A stretch of DNA of 51,123 nt from Bradyrhizobium lablabi (lineage in GTDB: Bacteria > Pseudomonadota > Alphaproteobacteria > Rhizobiales > Xanthobacteraceae), in assembly GCF_001440475.1 (NCBI RefSeq), contig NZ_LLYB01000122.1, positions 9,265 to 60,387 of the forward strand. The letters run 5' to 3'. Below, piece after piece: positions 7,429 through 16,620 of this stretch; the first letter of the stretch is position 1; every line of letters starts with the position of its first letter. The notes under the pieces were generated by a model, which saw only the letters and a list, made by a program, of their open reading frames with translations, ran no database searches and was not told where the DNA came from. Made by a program: the position numbers and the translations under genes.

Positions 7429-8316
7429 CTAGAGCAGCGTCGCCTGCTTGATCTGCTTGACGCGGAAGTCGGCGTCGACGGCGCGCACCGTCTGCACGCA
7501 GCGCCATTTTTCGCCGTCGCGCGCGATCGTAAACAGGTTGTAGGCCGCGGCCGGATAATGCCGATGCGGCAGGGCGGAGGCCGACGGCACGCCGACTGCG
7601 GGGATCTGGCGGTCGGCGCCCTCGATCCACATCGTCGAATGGATGTGGTCATGGCCGTGCAGGACCAGTTCGGCGCCATGCCGCTTCAGCACGGCACGCA
7701 GCGCCTTCGAGTCGGTCAGCCGCTTCATGCGCGACGTCGAATTCAGGGGGTGATGGACCAGCAGCACCCGGAATGCCTCGTCAGGCCGCAACTGCGCGAG
7801 CTGGCGGTCGAGCGCATCGAGTTGCGCGCGGCCGAGCCGGCCGGTCGCCATCAACGGCAGCGTCGGCACCGCCGAGGAGACGCCGATCAGCGCCAGCGGG
7901 CCGCGCCGGCGCAGGAACGGAAACGACGCGCCGTCCGCGGCATCGCCGCGCAGATATTGCTCGAACGTGCCGGTGAAATGATGCCGCGTCGCCCGCACAT
8001 AGGCGTCGTGATTGCCGGGAACCACGGTCACCTGTTGCGGCGTGCCGACGCTTTCGAGCCAGGCCTGGGCCGGGGTGAATTCCGCCTCCAGCGCCAGGTT
8101 GACGAGATCGCCGGTCACCGCAATGTGGTCCGGCCGCTGCGCCTGCATGTCGGCAACCAGTGCGTCCAGCACCTCGCGGCGGTGATATTTGTGGCGGTTG
8201 CGGGTCCAATTGAGATAACCGAGCGCGCGCTTGCCCGCGAGATCGCGAAGCCGCGCCGCGGGCAGCGGCGGCAGATGGGGATCGGACAGATGCGCCAGCG
8301 TGAAGGTATCGGTCAT
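7429..8316 (-). CDS. Calcineurin-like metallophosphoesterase
   Basis: A 295-residue cytoplasmic phosphoesterase with the ordered metal-binding motifs of the family: SDPHL (residues about 11-15), GDLVN (about 69-73), GNHD (about 100-103), LVHHP (about 184-188) and GHDHIH (about 219-224). The order and spacing match the 3',5'-cyclic nucleotide phosphodiesterase-like or UDP-diacylglucosamine-hydrolase-like branch, but the substrate cannot be told from sequence. It is convergent with the frameshifted gene (20 bp between stops) and divergent from the Nudix gene, sharing about 95 bp of upstream DNA. Confidence 0.88.
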   Translation of the reverse strand: MTDTFTLAHLSDPHLPPLPAARLRDLAGKRALGYLNWTRNRHKYHRREVLDALVADMQAQRPDHIAVTGDLVNLALEAEFTPAQAWLESVGTPQQVTVVPGNHDAYVRATRHHFTGTFEQYLRGDAADGASFPFLRRRGPLALIGVSSAVPTLPLMATGRLGRAQLDALDRQLAQLRPDEAFRVLLVHHPLNSTSRMKRLTDSKALRAVLKRHGAELVLHGHDHIHSTMWIEGADRQIPAVGVPSASALPHRHYPAAAYNLFTIARDGEKWRCVQTVRAVDADFRVKQIKQATLL

Positions 8317-8411
8317 TCGCGCTGCGCCGCATTCCCTGTGATATAGAGCCGTCGCACGATCATGTCGGCGATATAAGGATCAAACGTGACACCTGTCCAT
8401 CCGAGGTTTGC

Positions 8412-8900
8412 GTGACGGCGCTGCAGTACCTGCGAAAACGCCTGGGGCCGCCATTGCGCCGCGTATTTCATCTGTATTGGCGGATGGCCCGCGGCATGAC
8501 GCTCGGGGTCCGCGGCGTCGTGCTCGACGGCGACAACAGAGTGTTCCTGGTCAGGCACAGCTATGTCGCCGGCTGGCACCTGCCGGGCGGCGGGGTCGAG
8601 GTCGGCGAAACCTTCCTCGAAGCCTTGCAAAGGGAGCTGGTGGAAGAGGGGCAGATCGAGCTGACCGGGGAGCCGCTGCTGCACGGCCTGTTTTTCAACG
8701 GCCACGTCTCCCGCCGCGACCATGTCGCGGTGTATGTCGTCAGGCAGTTCCGGCAAGACCGCTTGCCCGAGCCCAATCATGAGATCGTCGAGTGCGGGTT
8801 CTATGATGCCGGTGCGCTGCCGGCGGAGACGACCAGGGGTACGCGGCTCCGGATCGCCGAAGTGCTCGACGGCGCGACACGGATTGCGACCTGGCGCTGA
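8412..8900 (+). CDS. Nudix hydrolase
   Basis: A 162-residue protein from a GTG start. The Nudix box lies at about residues 59-82 (GGVEVGETFLEALQRELVEE). G-x5-E and REL-x-EE are present, but the usual Gly after EE-x is Gln here (EEGQI), a small departure from the consensus. The upstream FLVRHSYVAGWHLPGGG stretch is typical of the ADP-ribose or sugar-nucleotide type. It hydrolyses some nucleoside diphosphate linked to another moiety; the substrate is unknown. It precedes the membrane glycosyltransferase-like gene by 63 bp, perhaps in one transcript. Confidence 0.85.
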   Translation: MTALQYLRKRLGPPLRRVFHLYWRMARGMTLGVRGVVLDGDNRVFLVRHSYVAGWHLPGGGVEVGETFLEALQRELVEEGQIELTGEPLLHGLFFNGHVSRRDHVAVYVVRQFRQDRLPEPNHEIVECGFYDAGALPAETTRGTRLRIAEVLDGATRIATWR

Positions 8901-8963
8901 TGCAGGGACCGGTTGTTGCTTCGTGCGCTTGCAGCGCCTAGAAGCTGACAAACGGGGGGCGGC

Positions 8964-10115
8964 GTGGGCAGGATGAAAATCTTCAGGCTTCTCTGCGGCA
9001 TTGGCCTGCTCGCGGTGCTGGCGAGCAATGTCTGGACGATGTCGCGCTGGAGCGAAAGCCGCGGGGTCTATGACGACGTCTGCTATCTCAGGCAGGCGCA
9101 TCTGTTCCAGAAACACGGCCTCGGCGGCATCGATACCAACATCATTTTCGACGACGACGACTATCTCAAGAACAAGCTGAAGGCGATCGGCTACGCGGAA
9201 TGGAACGTCGTGGCGCGGATACCCTGCCACACCTTCATTCCAGCCGCGGACAAGTACGTGATGCAATACCCGCCGGGCACCGGGTTCGCGCTGGCGCTGT
9301 TTCGCGAGGGATTCCAGGTGATCCCTCTCTACCTGCTGGCCAACGCGACGATCCTTGCCTTCGCGCTGCTTGCATTGTTTCGCGCACGCGATCAGGCCTC
9401 GCTGGCGCTGGCGGCGATATTCGGTTTCGCCGCGCTCTATTTGATGATCAACCCGAGCAAGGCGAGCTATTCGGTGCCGCCGACCATGATGGTGTGCGCG
9501 GCTGCGGGATTCCTGACGGCGAGGTATTTCGTTGAAGGACTGCAGCGCAAACTGCTGCTGATCGCGCTGGTGGGATTGCTGATCGGTCTCTCCGTCAATT
9601 TCCGCCTCCCCAACCTGCTTCTCGCCGCGGGCTATTGCTTCTATCTTGCCGGCGCGTTCCTGCTGGCGCGCAGCAGGGAGACGTTCCTGCAGGGGGCCTC
9701 GTTCGGTATTGCTTTCCTGATCGGGATGGCGCCGACCCTGATCGCGAACGCGATCAATGCGGGTAGTCCGTTCTCGACCACCTATGGCGGCGTCGATGTT
9801 GCGCCGCCCGAACTGAATGCAGGCGTCCTGTTAAGCTATCTTGTTGACGTTCAATTCACCTTGCTCGCGATATCGGCCGCCTGGACGGCCTGGCTCTGGC
9901 GCTTCGATCAGGGCCGCTGCCGACAGATCGCGCTTCTGGTCGCCGTAAACCTTGCGGTAAACCTGATATTCTTCATGACCCATCCGATTTTTACGCCATA
10001 TTATATTATTCCCATCGAGATGATTTCCCTCTGGACCTTGCTGTTCGCCACGCTCGACCTGCGCGGCGAACGGGCCGCTGATCGTGCGGCCTTCCCTCAA
10101 CCGGCCAGTGCCTGA
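8964..10115 (+). CDS. Multi-spanning glycosyltransferase-like membrane protein (GT-C type)
   Basis: A 383-residue integral membrane protein with an N-terminal helix (residues about 5-25), a periplasmic-type loop with acidic residues (GVYDDVCYLRQA and FDDDDY) and a YPPGTGFAL motif, then about eight further membrane helices. The layout (first helix, loop with an Asp pair, Y-P-P-G) fits GT-C fold transferases that use polyprenyl-phosphate sugars, such as ArnT or PMT relatives. It is shorter than those, lacking a soluble C-terminal domain. GTG at 8964 or ATG at 8973 could be the start. The GT2 gene 46 bp downstream could make its lipid-linked sugar donor. Confidence 0.65.
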   Translation: MGRMKIFRLLCGIGLLAVLASNVWTMSRWSESRGVYDDVCYLRQAHLFQKHGLGGIDTNIIFDDDDYLKNKLKAIGYAEWNVVARIPCHTFIPAADKYVMQYPPGTGFALALFREGFQVIPLYLLANATILAFALLALFRARDQASLALAAIFGFAALYLMINPSKASYSVPPTMMVCAAAGFLTARYFVEGLQRKLLLIALVGLLIGLSVNFRLPNLLLAAGYCFYLAGAFLLARSRETFLQGASFGIAFLIGMAPTLIANAINAGSPFSTTYGGVDVAPPELNAGVLLSYLVDVQFTLLAISAAWTAWLWRFDQGRCRQIALLVAVNLAVNLIFFMTHPIFTPYYIIPIEMISLWTLLFATLDLRGERAADRAAFPQPASA

Positions 10116-10161
10116 TTGCGGTATGACGCGCCATGGACGGAATTAATTCGGTGAGCGTGCA

Positions 10162-11097
10162 ATGACGGGATCGGGCTTGCGGATTGCGGTTCTGGTGCCG
10201 TGCTATAATGAGGAGGCCGCGGTTGCGACCGTGGTCTCGGATTTCCGCGACGCGCTGCCGACCGCTCAGATTTTCGTCTACGACAACAATTCCAGGGACC
10301 GCACCATCGAGGTCGCGCGCGCCGCCGGCGCCATCGTGCGCAGCGAGCGCCGCCAGGGCAAGGGACATGTGGTGCGGCGCATGTTCGCCGACATCGATGC
10401 CGACGTCTATGTGCTGGTCGATGGCGACGCGACCTACGATGCGCCGAGCGCGCCGCGTATGATCGATAAGCTGATCAACGAACGCCTCGATATGGTGGTG
10501 GGTTTTCGCGTCGATCAATCGGTCGCCGCCTATCGGCCCGGCCACCGTACCGGCAACTGGATGCTGACGAGTTTCCTGTCCGCGGTGTTCGGCCAGGCGT
10601 TCAAGGATATCCTGTCCGGCTACCGCGTGTTCTCGCGCCGCTTCGTCAAATCCTTTCCGGTGCTATCGGACGGTTTCGAGATCGAAACCGAACTCAGCGT
10701 GCACGCGCTCGAACTGGCGCTGCCGGTGATGGAGGTCGAGACGCCCTATTATGCCCGTCCCGAGGGATCGTTCAGCAAGCTCAACACCTGGGGCGACGGT
10801 TTCCGGATTCTCGGCACCATCCTGAAGCTCTACCGGTCGGAAAAGCCGCTGCGGTTCTTCACGCTGATCGGCGTGTTCCTGATGCTGGTCTCAGTCGGCC
10901 TCGCGATTCCCATCATCATCACCTTTCTCGAAGAGGGTGTGGTGCCCCGGTTTCCGACCGCGATACTGTCGACGGGCTTGATGATTGTGGCGGTGCTGTC
11001 GATCTCGTCGGGGCTGGTGCTTGATACGGTGACGCGCGGTCGCCGGGAAATGAAGCTTTTGGCCTATCTGTCCCAGCCCGCGACCGGCAAGGATTGA
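10162..11097 (+). CDS. GT2 family glycosyltransferase (polyprenyl-phosphate type)
   Basis: A 311-residue protein. Residues about 1-225 form a GT-A fold glycosyltransferase with VPCYNEE near the start and the metal-binding D-x-D in VLVDGDATYDA (about residues 90-100). Two C-terminal membrane helices (FFTLIGVFLMLVSVGLAIPI and ILSTGLMIVAVLSISSGLVL) anchor it. This architecture is that of dolichol/undecaprenyl-phosphate mannose or glucose synthases, which load a sugar onto a lipid phosphate at the inner membrane. Pairing with the upstream GT-C-like protein suggests a two-step surface-sugar modification; the sugar and acceptor are unknown. Confidence 0.88.
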   Translation: MTGSGLRIAVLVPCYNEEAAVATVVSDFRDALPTAQIFVYDNNSRDRTIEVARAAGAIVRSERRQGKGHVVRRMFADIDADVYVLVDGDATYDAPSAPRMIDKLINERLDMVVGFRVDQSVAAYRPGHRTGNWMLTSFLSAVFGQAFKDILSGYRVFSRRFVKSFPVLSDGFEIETELSVHALELALPVMEVETPYYARPEGSFSKLNTWGDGFRILGTILKLYRSEKPLRFFTLIGVFLMLVSVGLAIPIIITFLEEGVVPRFPTAILSTGLMIVAVLSISSGLVLDTVTRGRREMKLLAYLSQPATGKD

Positions 11098-11165
11098 GGC
11101 AATACGGCGATTGCCGCTTCCAGCGATGGACCGCGCCGCCGCCAGATGCTATCCCGCGCCCCATC

Positions 11166-11678
11166 ATGAGCGAACTTGACGTCACCATCCTGGCCGAAAC
11201 ACCAAAGGACGCGCAAGCGATCGAACGCCTGCACGAGCGCACCTTCGGTCCCGGCCGCTTCGTGCTGAGCGCCTACCGTCTGCGCGAGCATGTCGATCAC
11301 CTGCTGGACCTCTCATTCACGGCGCGGATCGGCACATTGCTGGTCGGCTCGGTGCGCCAGTTGCCGATCTGTATCGGCGACACGCCGGCCTTGATGCTCG
11401 GGCCGTTGACGGTCGAGCCGCCGTTCCGGAAGCGCGGCGTCGGCCGCATGCTGCTTGACCGCTCGCTGCAGGACGCCAAGGCCAAGGGCCATCGGCTGAT
11501 CATTCTGGTCGGCGACGAGCCCTATTACAGCCGCGTCGGCTTCAAGGTCATACCGAAGGGGCGGGCGACCATGCCGGGCCCGGTCGATTACAGCCGCCTC
11601 TTGGTGGCTGAACTCGTCGAAGGTGCCTTCGAGGGTGTATCCGGCGAGATCCGCCCCGACTGGAGCAAGGCGCGATAG
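11166..11678 (+). CDS. GNAT family N-acetyltransferase
   Basis: A 170-residue protein resembling the YhbS group. The acetyl-CoA-binding motif A is FRKRGVGRMLLDRSL (about residues 88-102; the R/Q-x-x-G-x-G/A pattern) and is preceded by LMLGPLTVEPPF. The tail YYSRVGFKVIP fits motif B. ATG at 11166 gives the natural N-terminus (MSELDVTILAE); the frame remains open to 11094 but nothing supports that start. The substrate (a protein N-terminus, polyamine or other amine) is unknown. It is convergent with the antiporter gene. Confidence 0.88.
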   Translation: MSELDVTILAETPKDAQAIERLHERTFGPGRFVLSAYRLREHVDHLLDLSFTARIGTLLVGSVRQLPICIGDTPALMLGPLTVEPPFRKRGVGRMLLDRSLQDAKAKGHRLIILVGDEPYYSRVGFKVIPKGRATMPGPVDYSRLLVAELVEGAFEGVSGEIRPDWSKAR

Positions 11679-11699
11679 CGCTGCCGGCGAAGCGGCGCG

Positions 11700-13502
11700 T
11701 CATTGTCGGAAAAGTCGCCGCCTTTTGGTGCCGGCCACCGGCTTCGACGCGGAGCCCGCGCTTCCGGCTGCCTGCTGCAGTTCGTGCCGAAACTCCTCAC
11801 GCTTCTCGTGGATGGAAGCAACGACCAGCCCCATCGCCACCCCCAGGCCGATCAGGGCTGCTTCCGATAACAGCAGGCTTGCCTCGATGGTTTCCGGCAC
11901 GGCGTCGGTAACGCCAATTCCATAGAGATGTCGCGCGTGGTCGGCGTCGCGCGCACGAGAAACGATCAGTACGTCCTTCCGCAGCGCGCGAACCTGCGCA
12001 ACGATTTCGTCGATGCCTTCAGCTTCGTTGATCGTGACGATGACGGCGGCGGCCTCCATGAGGCCGCAGCTCTTCAGAAACTCCGGGTTTGTCGCATCAC
12101 CGTAGAAGACAGTACGGCCCCGCCTGCGCTGCTCCGGAACGGCCGCGGCATCGTTGTCGACGGCAGTGTATTTGAACTGATGGCGATCGAGCATCGCGCA
12201 GACGACCTGTCCAACCCGGCCATGTCCGACGACAATGGCATGGCCGCTCCCGCCGCTTGGTGCGACGGTGAGTTCAGGATCAAGCGGTTTGTCCTCGCGC
12301 ACCATCGGTGCCAGCCGCCGCGCGACATGAGAAAGCGCAGGGGTGAGCATCATGGTCAGCGTGGTCAGCGCGACGGCGAAACTCGATACATTGGCGTCGA
12401 TCAAGCCAAGGGTCGTGGCCATCCCGATACCGACAAAGGCGAACTCGCCGCCGGGACCAAGCAGCAGGCCGACCTCGATCGAAGCCGGCCACGAGAGGCG
12501 AAACATCCGGGCCAGAAAAACGAGGATGCTGGATTTTACGACAATCAGCCCGGCCGCACCTGCAATCAGCCAGACCGGATCGCGCGTAATCTGACTAAAA
12601 TCGATGTTCATGCCGACCGTGAAGAAGAACAGGCCGAGCAAGAGGCCCCTGAAGGGATCGATCGCAGTCTCGATCGCCTTGCGGAATTCCGTCTCGGCCA
12701 GCAACAGGCCTGCGACAAAGGCGCCAAGCGCCATGGAGAAGCCGACCAGGGCGGCGACTACCCCGGTCGCGACGATCACGAACAGCGTCGTGGCGACGAA
12801 CAGGTCGCTCATGCCGACCGATGCCACGAGACGGAACAGGGGACGCATCACCACGCGGCCAACAACGACGATCACGCCAAGCGCGATGGCGGCGTTGGTC
12901 AGCGCGAGCGCCAGGGTGGCGATCACCGAACCGGAGTCTTGCGCGCCAAAGATCGAGATGAAAAGCAGAAGAGGGGCGACTGCCAGGTCCTGCGCCAGCA
13001 GGACCGCGAAACTCGCCCGGCCCGCGCTTGTATTGAGCCGCTTCTGCCTGGAAAGAATCTCGACGACAATGGCGGTCGAGGACAAGGCGAGACACGCACC
13101 GAGGATGAGCGCTACCGGGGCCTTGCTGCCCGCCAGCGCGGCGACGAGGCCGATCACCGCCGTCGAGAAGATGATCTGCAGGCTGCCCAAGCCGAAAATC
13201 AGGCGGTGCATCGCCTTCAACCGGTCGTAGGACAACTCCATGCCGATGAGAAAGAGCAGGAACACAACGCCGAGATTCGCAATGCCCGAGACGTTTACCG
13301 GGTCGACGATGGTAAACCAGTAGAGAAGCGGAAACCTGTCGATGAATGATCCCAGCCCAAGAGGCCCCAGGATCGCGCCGGCTCCGAGATAGCCGAGAAC
13401 AGGGTTGAAGCCGAACCGCCGCACCAATGGAATGACGACGCCCGCGGTGCCGAGCAGAACGAGCGCGTCGCTGTAGACGTGAACATTGATGGACGAAGTC
13501 AT
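11700..13502 (-). CDS. Kef-type cation:proton antiporter with RCK domain
   Basis: A 600-residue CPA2 family transporter. Residues about 5-385 hold some 12-13 membrane helices of the Na+/H+ exchanger fold (for example GYLGAGAILGPLGLG, then LLGPGGEFAFVGIG). After a short linker a cytoplasmic RCK/TrkA-N domain begins at about residue 420 with the dinucleotide-binding G-H-G-R-V-G (HAIVVGHGRVGQVV). The end is short and basic (SKPVAGTKRRRLFRQ). It probably exchanges K+ or Na+ for H+ under control of a nucleotide or glutathione adduct. It resembles YbaL/KefB/KefC, but specificity cannot be decided. No KefF/KefG ancillary gene is adjacent. Confidence 0.9.
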   Translation of the reverse strand: MTSSINVHVYSDALVLLGTAGVVIPLVRRFGFNPVLGYLGAGAILGPLGLGSFIDRFPLLYWFTIVDPVNVSGIANLGVVFLLFLIGMELSYDRLKAMHRLIFGLGSLQIIFSTAVIGLVAALAGSKAPVALILGACLALSSTAIVVEILSRQKRLNTSAGRASFAVLLAQDLAVAPLLLFISIFGAQDSGSVIATLALALTNAAIALGVIVVVGRVVMRPLFRLVASVGMSDLFVATTLFVIVATGVVAALVGFSMALGAFVAGLLLAETEFRKAIETAIDPFRGLLLGLFFFTVGMNIDFSQITRDPVWLIAGAAGLIVVKSSILVFLARMFRLSWPASIEVGLLLGPGGEFAFVGIGMATTLGLIDANVSSFAVALTTLTMMLTPALSHVARRLAPMVREDKPLDPELTVAPSGGSGHAIVVGHGRVGQVVCAMLDRHQFKYTAVDNDAAAVPEQRRRGRTVFYGDATNPEFLKSCGLMEAAAVIVTINEAEGIDEIVAQVRALRKDVLIVSRARDADHARHLYGIGVTDAVPETIEASLLLSEAALIGLGVAMGLVVASIHEKREEFRHELQQAAGSAGSASKPVAGTKRRRLFRQ

Positions 13503-13581
13503 CTATTCCTTGTGCACTCGCTTCCAGGGGGCAAGGGACGTCTGAGATTGCGCCTGGCATCTCGCGTCATCCCACCAGCGA

Positions 13582-13606
13582 CGTTAGCTGGTACCACCAG
13601 CTAACG
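13582..13606. repeat. 11-bp perfect hairpin between the antiporter and TonB-receptor genes
   Basis: CGTTAGCTGGT (13582-13592) pairs perfectly with ACCAGCTAACG (13596-13606) around a 3-base loop. It lies 31 bp past the stop of the TonB receptor (minus strand) but no T-run follows, so it could be an atypical terminator or an operator in front of the antiporter gene. Confidence 0.55.
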
Positions 13607-13636
13607 CCACCCCGCGGACCGCTGCACGCGCGGACT

Positions 13637-16036
13637 TCAAAACTTGAGGTTGGCAAACGCCCGCACGCCGATGCCCGGCAACAGGACCTGATCCTTGGTG
13701 TAGGACACCGAATTGCGGATGTTCTCGTTCAAGAGGTTGTTGCCGACGAGCCCGACCGTCATTTCCCGCGCACCGAACCAGGACGGATCGAGCTTCGTCC
13801 TGTAGCTGACCTCCGCCTTCAAGAGGTTATAGCCCGCCGTCGGCGTCTCGCCGATCGGGGCGATGTCGTTCTGCGCGAAGGCGTGCAGCAGGTTGATCCG
13901 CGTGAGCCAGTTGGCGTCGCGCCAGAACAGACCGCCGCCCACGCGCACCGGCGGGATGCGCGGGACATTGGTGCCGTCGCTGAAGGTCGCGCGCACGACG
14001 TCGAATTGATTCTCGATGCCCCAGATGCCGCCGTTGAGTGGGCCTATGTCCAACTGACTCTGGAACTCGCCGCCGCGGAAGGTGGCGTCGCGTTGCGAAT
14101 AGATCGCCTGGTTCAACTCGAGCGGCGCAGCCGGATCGGCGGGGCCGACACAGGCGACATCTTCGCAGGTGTTGCCCGTGAGGCGACGGAAAATGAAGCC
14201 ATTGAATTTGGTGTAGTAGGCGGTTGCTTCGAATCGGAAGGGCCCGGTCGCGCGTCGTAATCCGATCTCGATCGATTTTGCGGTTTCGATGCCGAGGTTG
14301 GGATTGCCGATATCGAACGTGGCGGTCGCATCGTGCGGTCCGCGCGAAAACAATTCCGCCGGCTTGGGCGCGCGCTCGACGTATTGAGCGGTGATGCTTG
14401 CGACCAGTTGGCCTGGAAGATCCTGGATCAAGCCGATGCTCGCGCTCTTCGGCGTGAAGCTTAGATTGCGCGCTGTAGGCGGGCCGATATCGCCGGGATT
14501 GGCATTGAGGTCGAACAGCTCTGGAATAAATGCCGGCGTCGTTCCGCTGAGATTGACATGCTCGATACGGCCGGCGATCTGCGCTTTGGTTGAGTCAGTG
14601 AACTTAAACTCGTTGAAGACGTAGCCGGCGACCCTGTTATTCTTGTTAGGATCAAACAACCCATTGAGGGGGCTAGTTGGATCGTCCGGACTCGGCGCCG
14701 TCAGTTCCTGATGCCCGGCCTGAAGGCCGAATGCCGTCGTGACGGCGGCAAAGCGCGCATTGAACGGCGTCATCTGGACCTCGACGCGCCCTTCTTGCTC
14801 CTTGTTGGTAAAGGTCTGCCGAACGCCCAATGACGAGAGGTCGGCCGGATCGGCGAGACCGATCTCGTTGTGCTTGTAATCGGTGGCGCCGGCCCAGAAA
14901 CGTACCGCGTCGATCGCCGCCGCGTCCGGCCTGTATTCGCCCTTGGCCGTGAATTTGGTCTGACGCGCGTCGATGCGGGTCTGGTGATCGGCGCCATCGA
15001 TGCCGGGAATCCGATAGAGCGTGTCGTTCTGCGTGATCGCCGCGCCGATAAATCCGCCATGGAAGATGTAGGAGCCGCCAATCGATGCACCACTCGCCTG
15101 CATCGCCGAATTCGGCTGCCGGCCGTTGACCGGACGGGTCTGGTCGAACAAATACGGATAGCTCGGAATGCTGTAATCGCTGGCCTTGCGGCCATAGGCG
15201 TCGGCATGAACAGCGAAATTGCCACCGCCGGCATCGATCAGGATGCCGCTATCGACACCGCGGTCGACGGAACTGACGGCCGTTCGGGTTTCGACCGTAA
15301 CGCAGGAAGGTGATCCCACGTTTGCGAGCGGCGCTTTCGCCGGCAGTCCGTAGGTCTGGAACGGTGTGGCCGCACATGAAGGCAGCGCGTCCGGGATGCG
15401 ATTGTTGGTTGCGCTGACGACGCCGCCGATCGATGTCGATCCGTAGCGCATTGCCGCCGGACCACGGATGACTTCGACCTGGTTTGTCGCCAGTGGATCG
15501 ACCGGCACGAAATGGTCTTCGCCGAGATCGGAGGCGCCGCCAGCGTTGGTGCCGTTCTCGACGATGCCGACGCGATTGACGTCGAGGCCCCGGATGATCG
15601 GCCGGCTCGAGGCACCGGGCGCGAAGGTTGAGCCGGTAATGCCGGGCTTCGAGAACAGGAGATCGCCAAGCTGGGCGGTGCCTTGGCGGCGGATCTCCTC
15701 GTTGGGTACGACGGTGACGGTCGCGAACTGGTCGGTGACTACGGGCAGCACACCTTGTTGGGGCGTGGGCGCAGCGGGAGCGGCCTGCGGCTCCGGCGCG
15801 CGTTCGCGATTTTGGCCCGGCGCGGCGCGGGCAACGCGTGTCGGCGTTCGTGAGGGCACTGCCGGCTTACGCCGCACGATTGGGCTCGGCGCGGTCACGG
15901 TGATTTCAGGCAGTGGTGTCGATGCTGGTGGCGTGGCCTGTGATGTGCCTTGGGCCAGCGCCCCGTCGGCCGTCGCGCATAGCAACAGCCAGCTTGCTCC
16001 ACCGAAATGGAACGCTCGTCTCTTCCTGGATGTCAT
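13637..16036 (-). CDS. TonB-dependent outer-membrane receptor, probably for zinc
   Basis: A 799-residue outer-membrane receptor. It has a signal peptide (cleavage near GALA-QG, residue about 28), a TonB-box-like ITVTAP (about residues 45-50), a Pro/Arg-rich stretch to about residue 95, a plug domain (about 100-220; IRRQGTAQLGDLLFSKPGIT and VEVIRGPAAMRYGSTSIGG) and a beta barrel ending in the aromatic-terminated GIGVRAFANLKF. It imports a scarce ligand using the proton motive force through TonB. A Zur-like palindrome upstream and the metal-binding-like DUF2946 neighbour suggest zinc (ZnuD-like); that is inference, as the barrel itself does not show ligand identity. Confidence 0.85.
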   Translation of the reverse strand: MTSRKRRAFHFGGASWLLLCATADGALAQGTSQATPPASTPLPEITVTAPSPIVRRKPAVPSRTPTRVARAAPGQNRERAPEPQAAPAAPTPQQGVLPVVTDQFATVTVVPNEEIRRQGTAQLGDLLFSKPGITGSTFAPGASSRPIIRGLDVNRVGIVENGTNAGGASDLGEDHFVPVDPLATNQVEVIRGPAAMRYGSTSIGGVVSATNNRIPDALPSCAATPFQTYGLPAKAPLANVGSPSCVTVETRTAVSSVDRGVDSGILIDAGGGNFAVHADAYGRKASDYSIPSYPYLFDQTRPVNGRQPNSAMQASGASIGGSYIFHGGFIGAAITQNDTLYRIPGIDGADHQTRIDARQTKFTAKGEYRPDAAAIDAVRFWAGATDYKHNEIGLADPADLSSLGVRQTFTNKEQEGRVEVQMTPFNARFAAVTTAFGLQAGHQELTAPSPDDPTSPLNGLFDPNKNNRVAGYVFNEFKFTDSTKAQIAGRIEHVNLSGTTPAFIPELFDLNANPGDIGPPTARNLSFTPKSASIGLIQDLPGQLVASITAQYVERAPKPAELFSRGPHDATATFDIGNPNLGIETAKSIEIGLRRATGPFRFEATAYYTKFNGFIFRRLTGNTCEDVACVGPADPAAPLELNQAIYSQRDATFRGGEFQSQLDIGPLNGGIWGIENQFDVVRATFSDGTNVPRIPPVRVGGGLFWRDANWLTRINLLHAFAQNDIAPIGETPTAGYNLLKAEVSYRTKLDPSWFGAREMTVGLVGNNLLNENIRNSVSYTKDQVLLPGIGVRAFANLKF

Positions 16037-16146
16037 TGTCCCGATCCTGATCCCGTCGACATGCGACGGATCGATTCCGATTTTCCCTCGGCGGATCGGC
16101 CGCGCGGCGCGGCGATCCCCCTGGGAAGTGCATCAATCAATCGAGT

Positions 16147-16569
16147 TCAGGAGGCAGGAGGCGCGCGGGACTGGAACGCGGGATGAAGCGAGCCGAGATG
16201 CGCGAACTCGGCGCCGGTGGTCAGGTGCAGGAGTTCGACCGCTTCCGGCAGTTTCAGCAGCGGCGGCGAGGCGAACAGAAAATTGTTGGCCAGCGAAAGG
16301 ACGGCGCAGACCGCGCAGAGATTGGCCGTGTGCTGGTCGTCGTCGTGGTCAGCGGGCTGTTGCGGCTGCGCGGCATCGGAATGCACGTCTTGCCCGGCGA
16401 GGGTCGCAGCAATCGCGAGATCGGCGTCGGCCAGCCCGCTCTGAACGGCCGGCGCCGCCTGCGCGGCGGCGGTTCCGTGAAAATGCCCGAACGACAGCGC
16501 AAACTGGACCGCGAGCGCAAACAGCGCGAGCCGCGAGCCATGCTTGATGTGCTTCCGGAACCAGTTCAA
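16147..16569 (-). CDS. DUF2946-like secreted protein with His/Asp and Cys metal-binding motif
   Basis: A 140-residue protein with an N-terminal hydrophobic segment (LALFALAVQFALSFGHFHG, residues about 14-32) acting as signal or anchor. A central acidic/His patch (PADHDDDQHT, about residues 73-82) is followed at once by NLCAVCAVLSLANN, a C-x-x-C in a hydrophobic helix, the hallmark of DUF2946 proteins found beside metal and cobalamin uptake genes. It lies 110 bp upstream of the TonB receptor on the same strand and is the first gene after the Zur-like box. A periplasmic zinc-handling role is inferred. Confidence 0.7.
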   Translation of the reverse strand: MNWFRKHIKHGSRLALFALAVQFALSFGHFHGTAAAQAAPAVQSGLADADLAIAATLAGQDVHSDAAQPQQPADHDDDQHTANLCAVCAVLSLANNFLFASPPLLKLPEAVELLHLTTGAEFAHLGSLHPAFQSRAPPAS

Positions 16570-16620
16570 GACGTACGCCTTCCCCCGAGCGGCCGAGCCT
16601 TCCCCAAGGCGTCTCGGCTA

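Noticed and set aside
11928..13349. A 473-residue plus-strand frame over the Kef antiporter
   Set aside because: Asp/Arg/Gly/Gln-rich antisense shadow; the minus-strand antiporter has clear membrane helices and an RCK domain.
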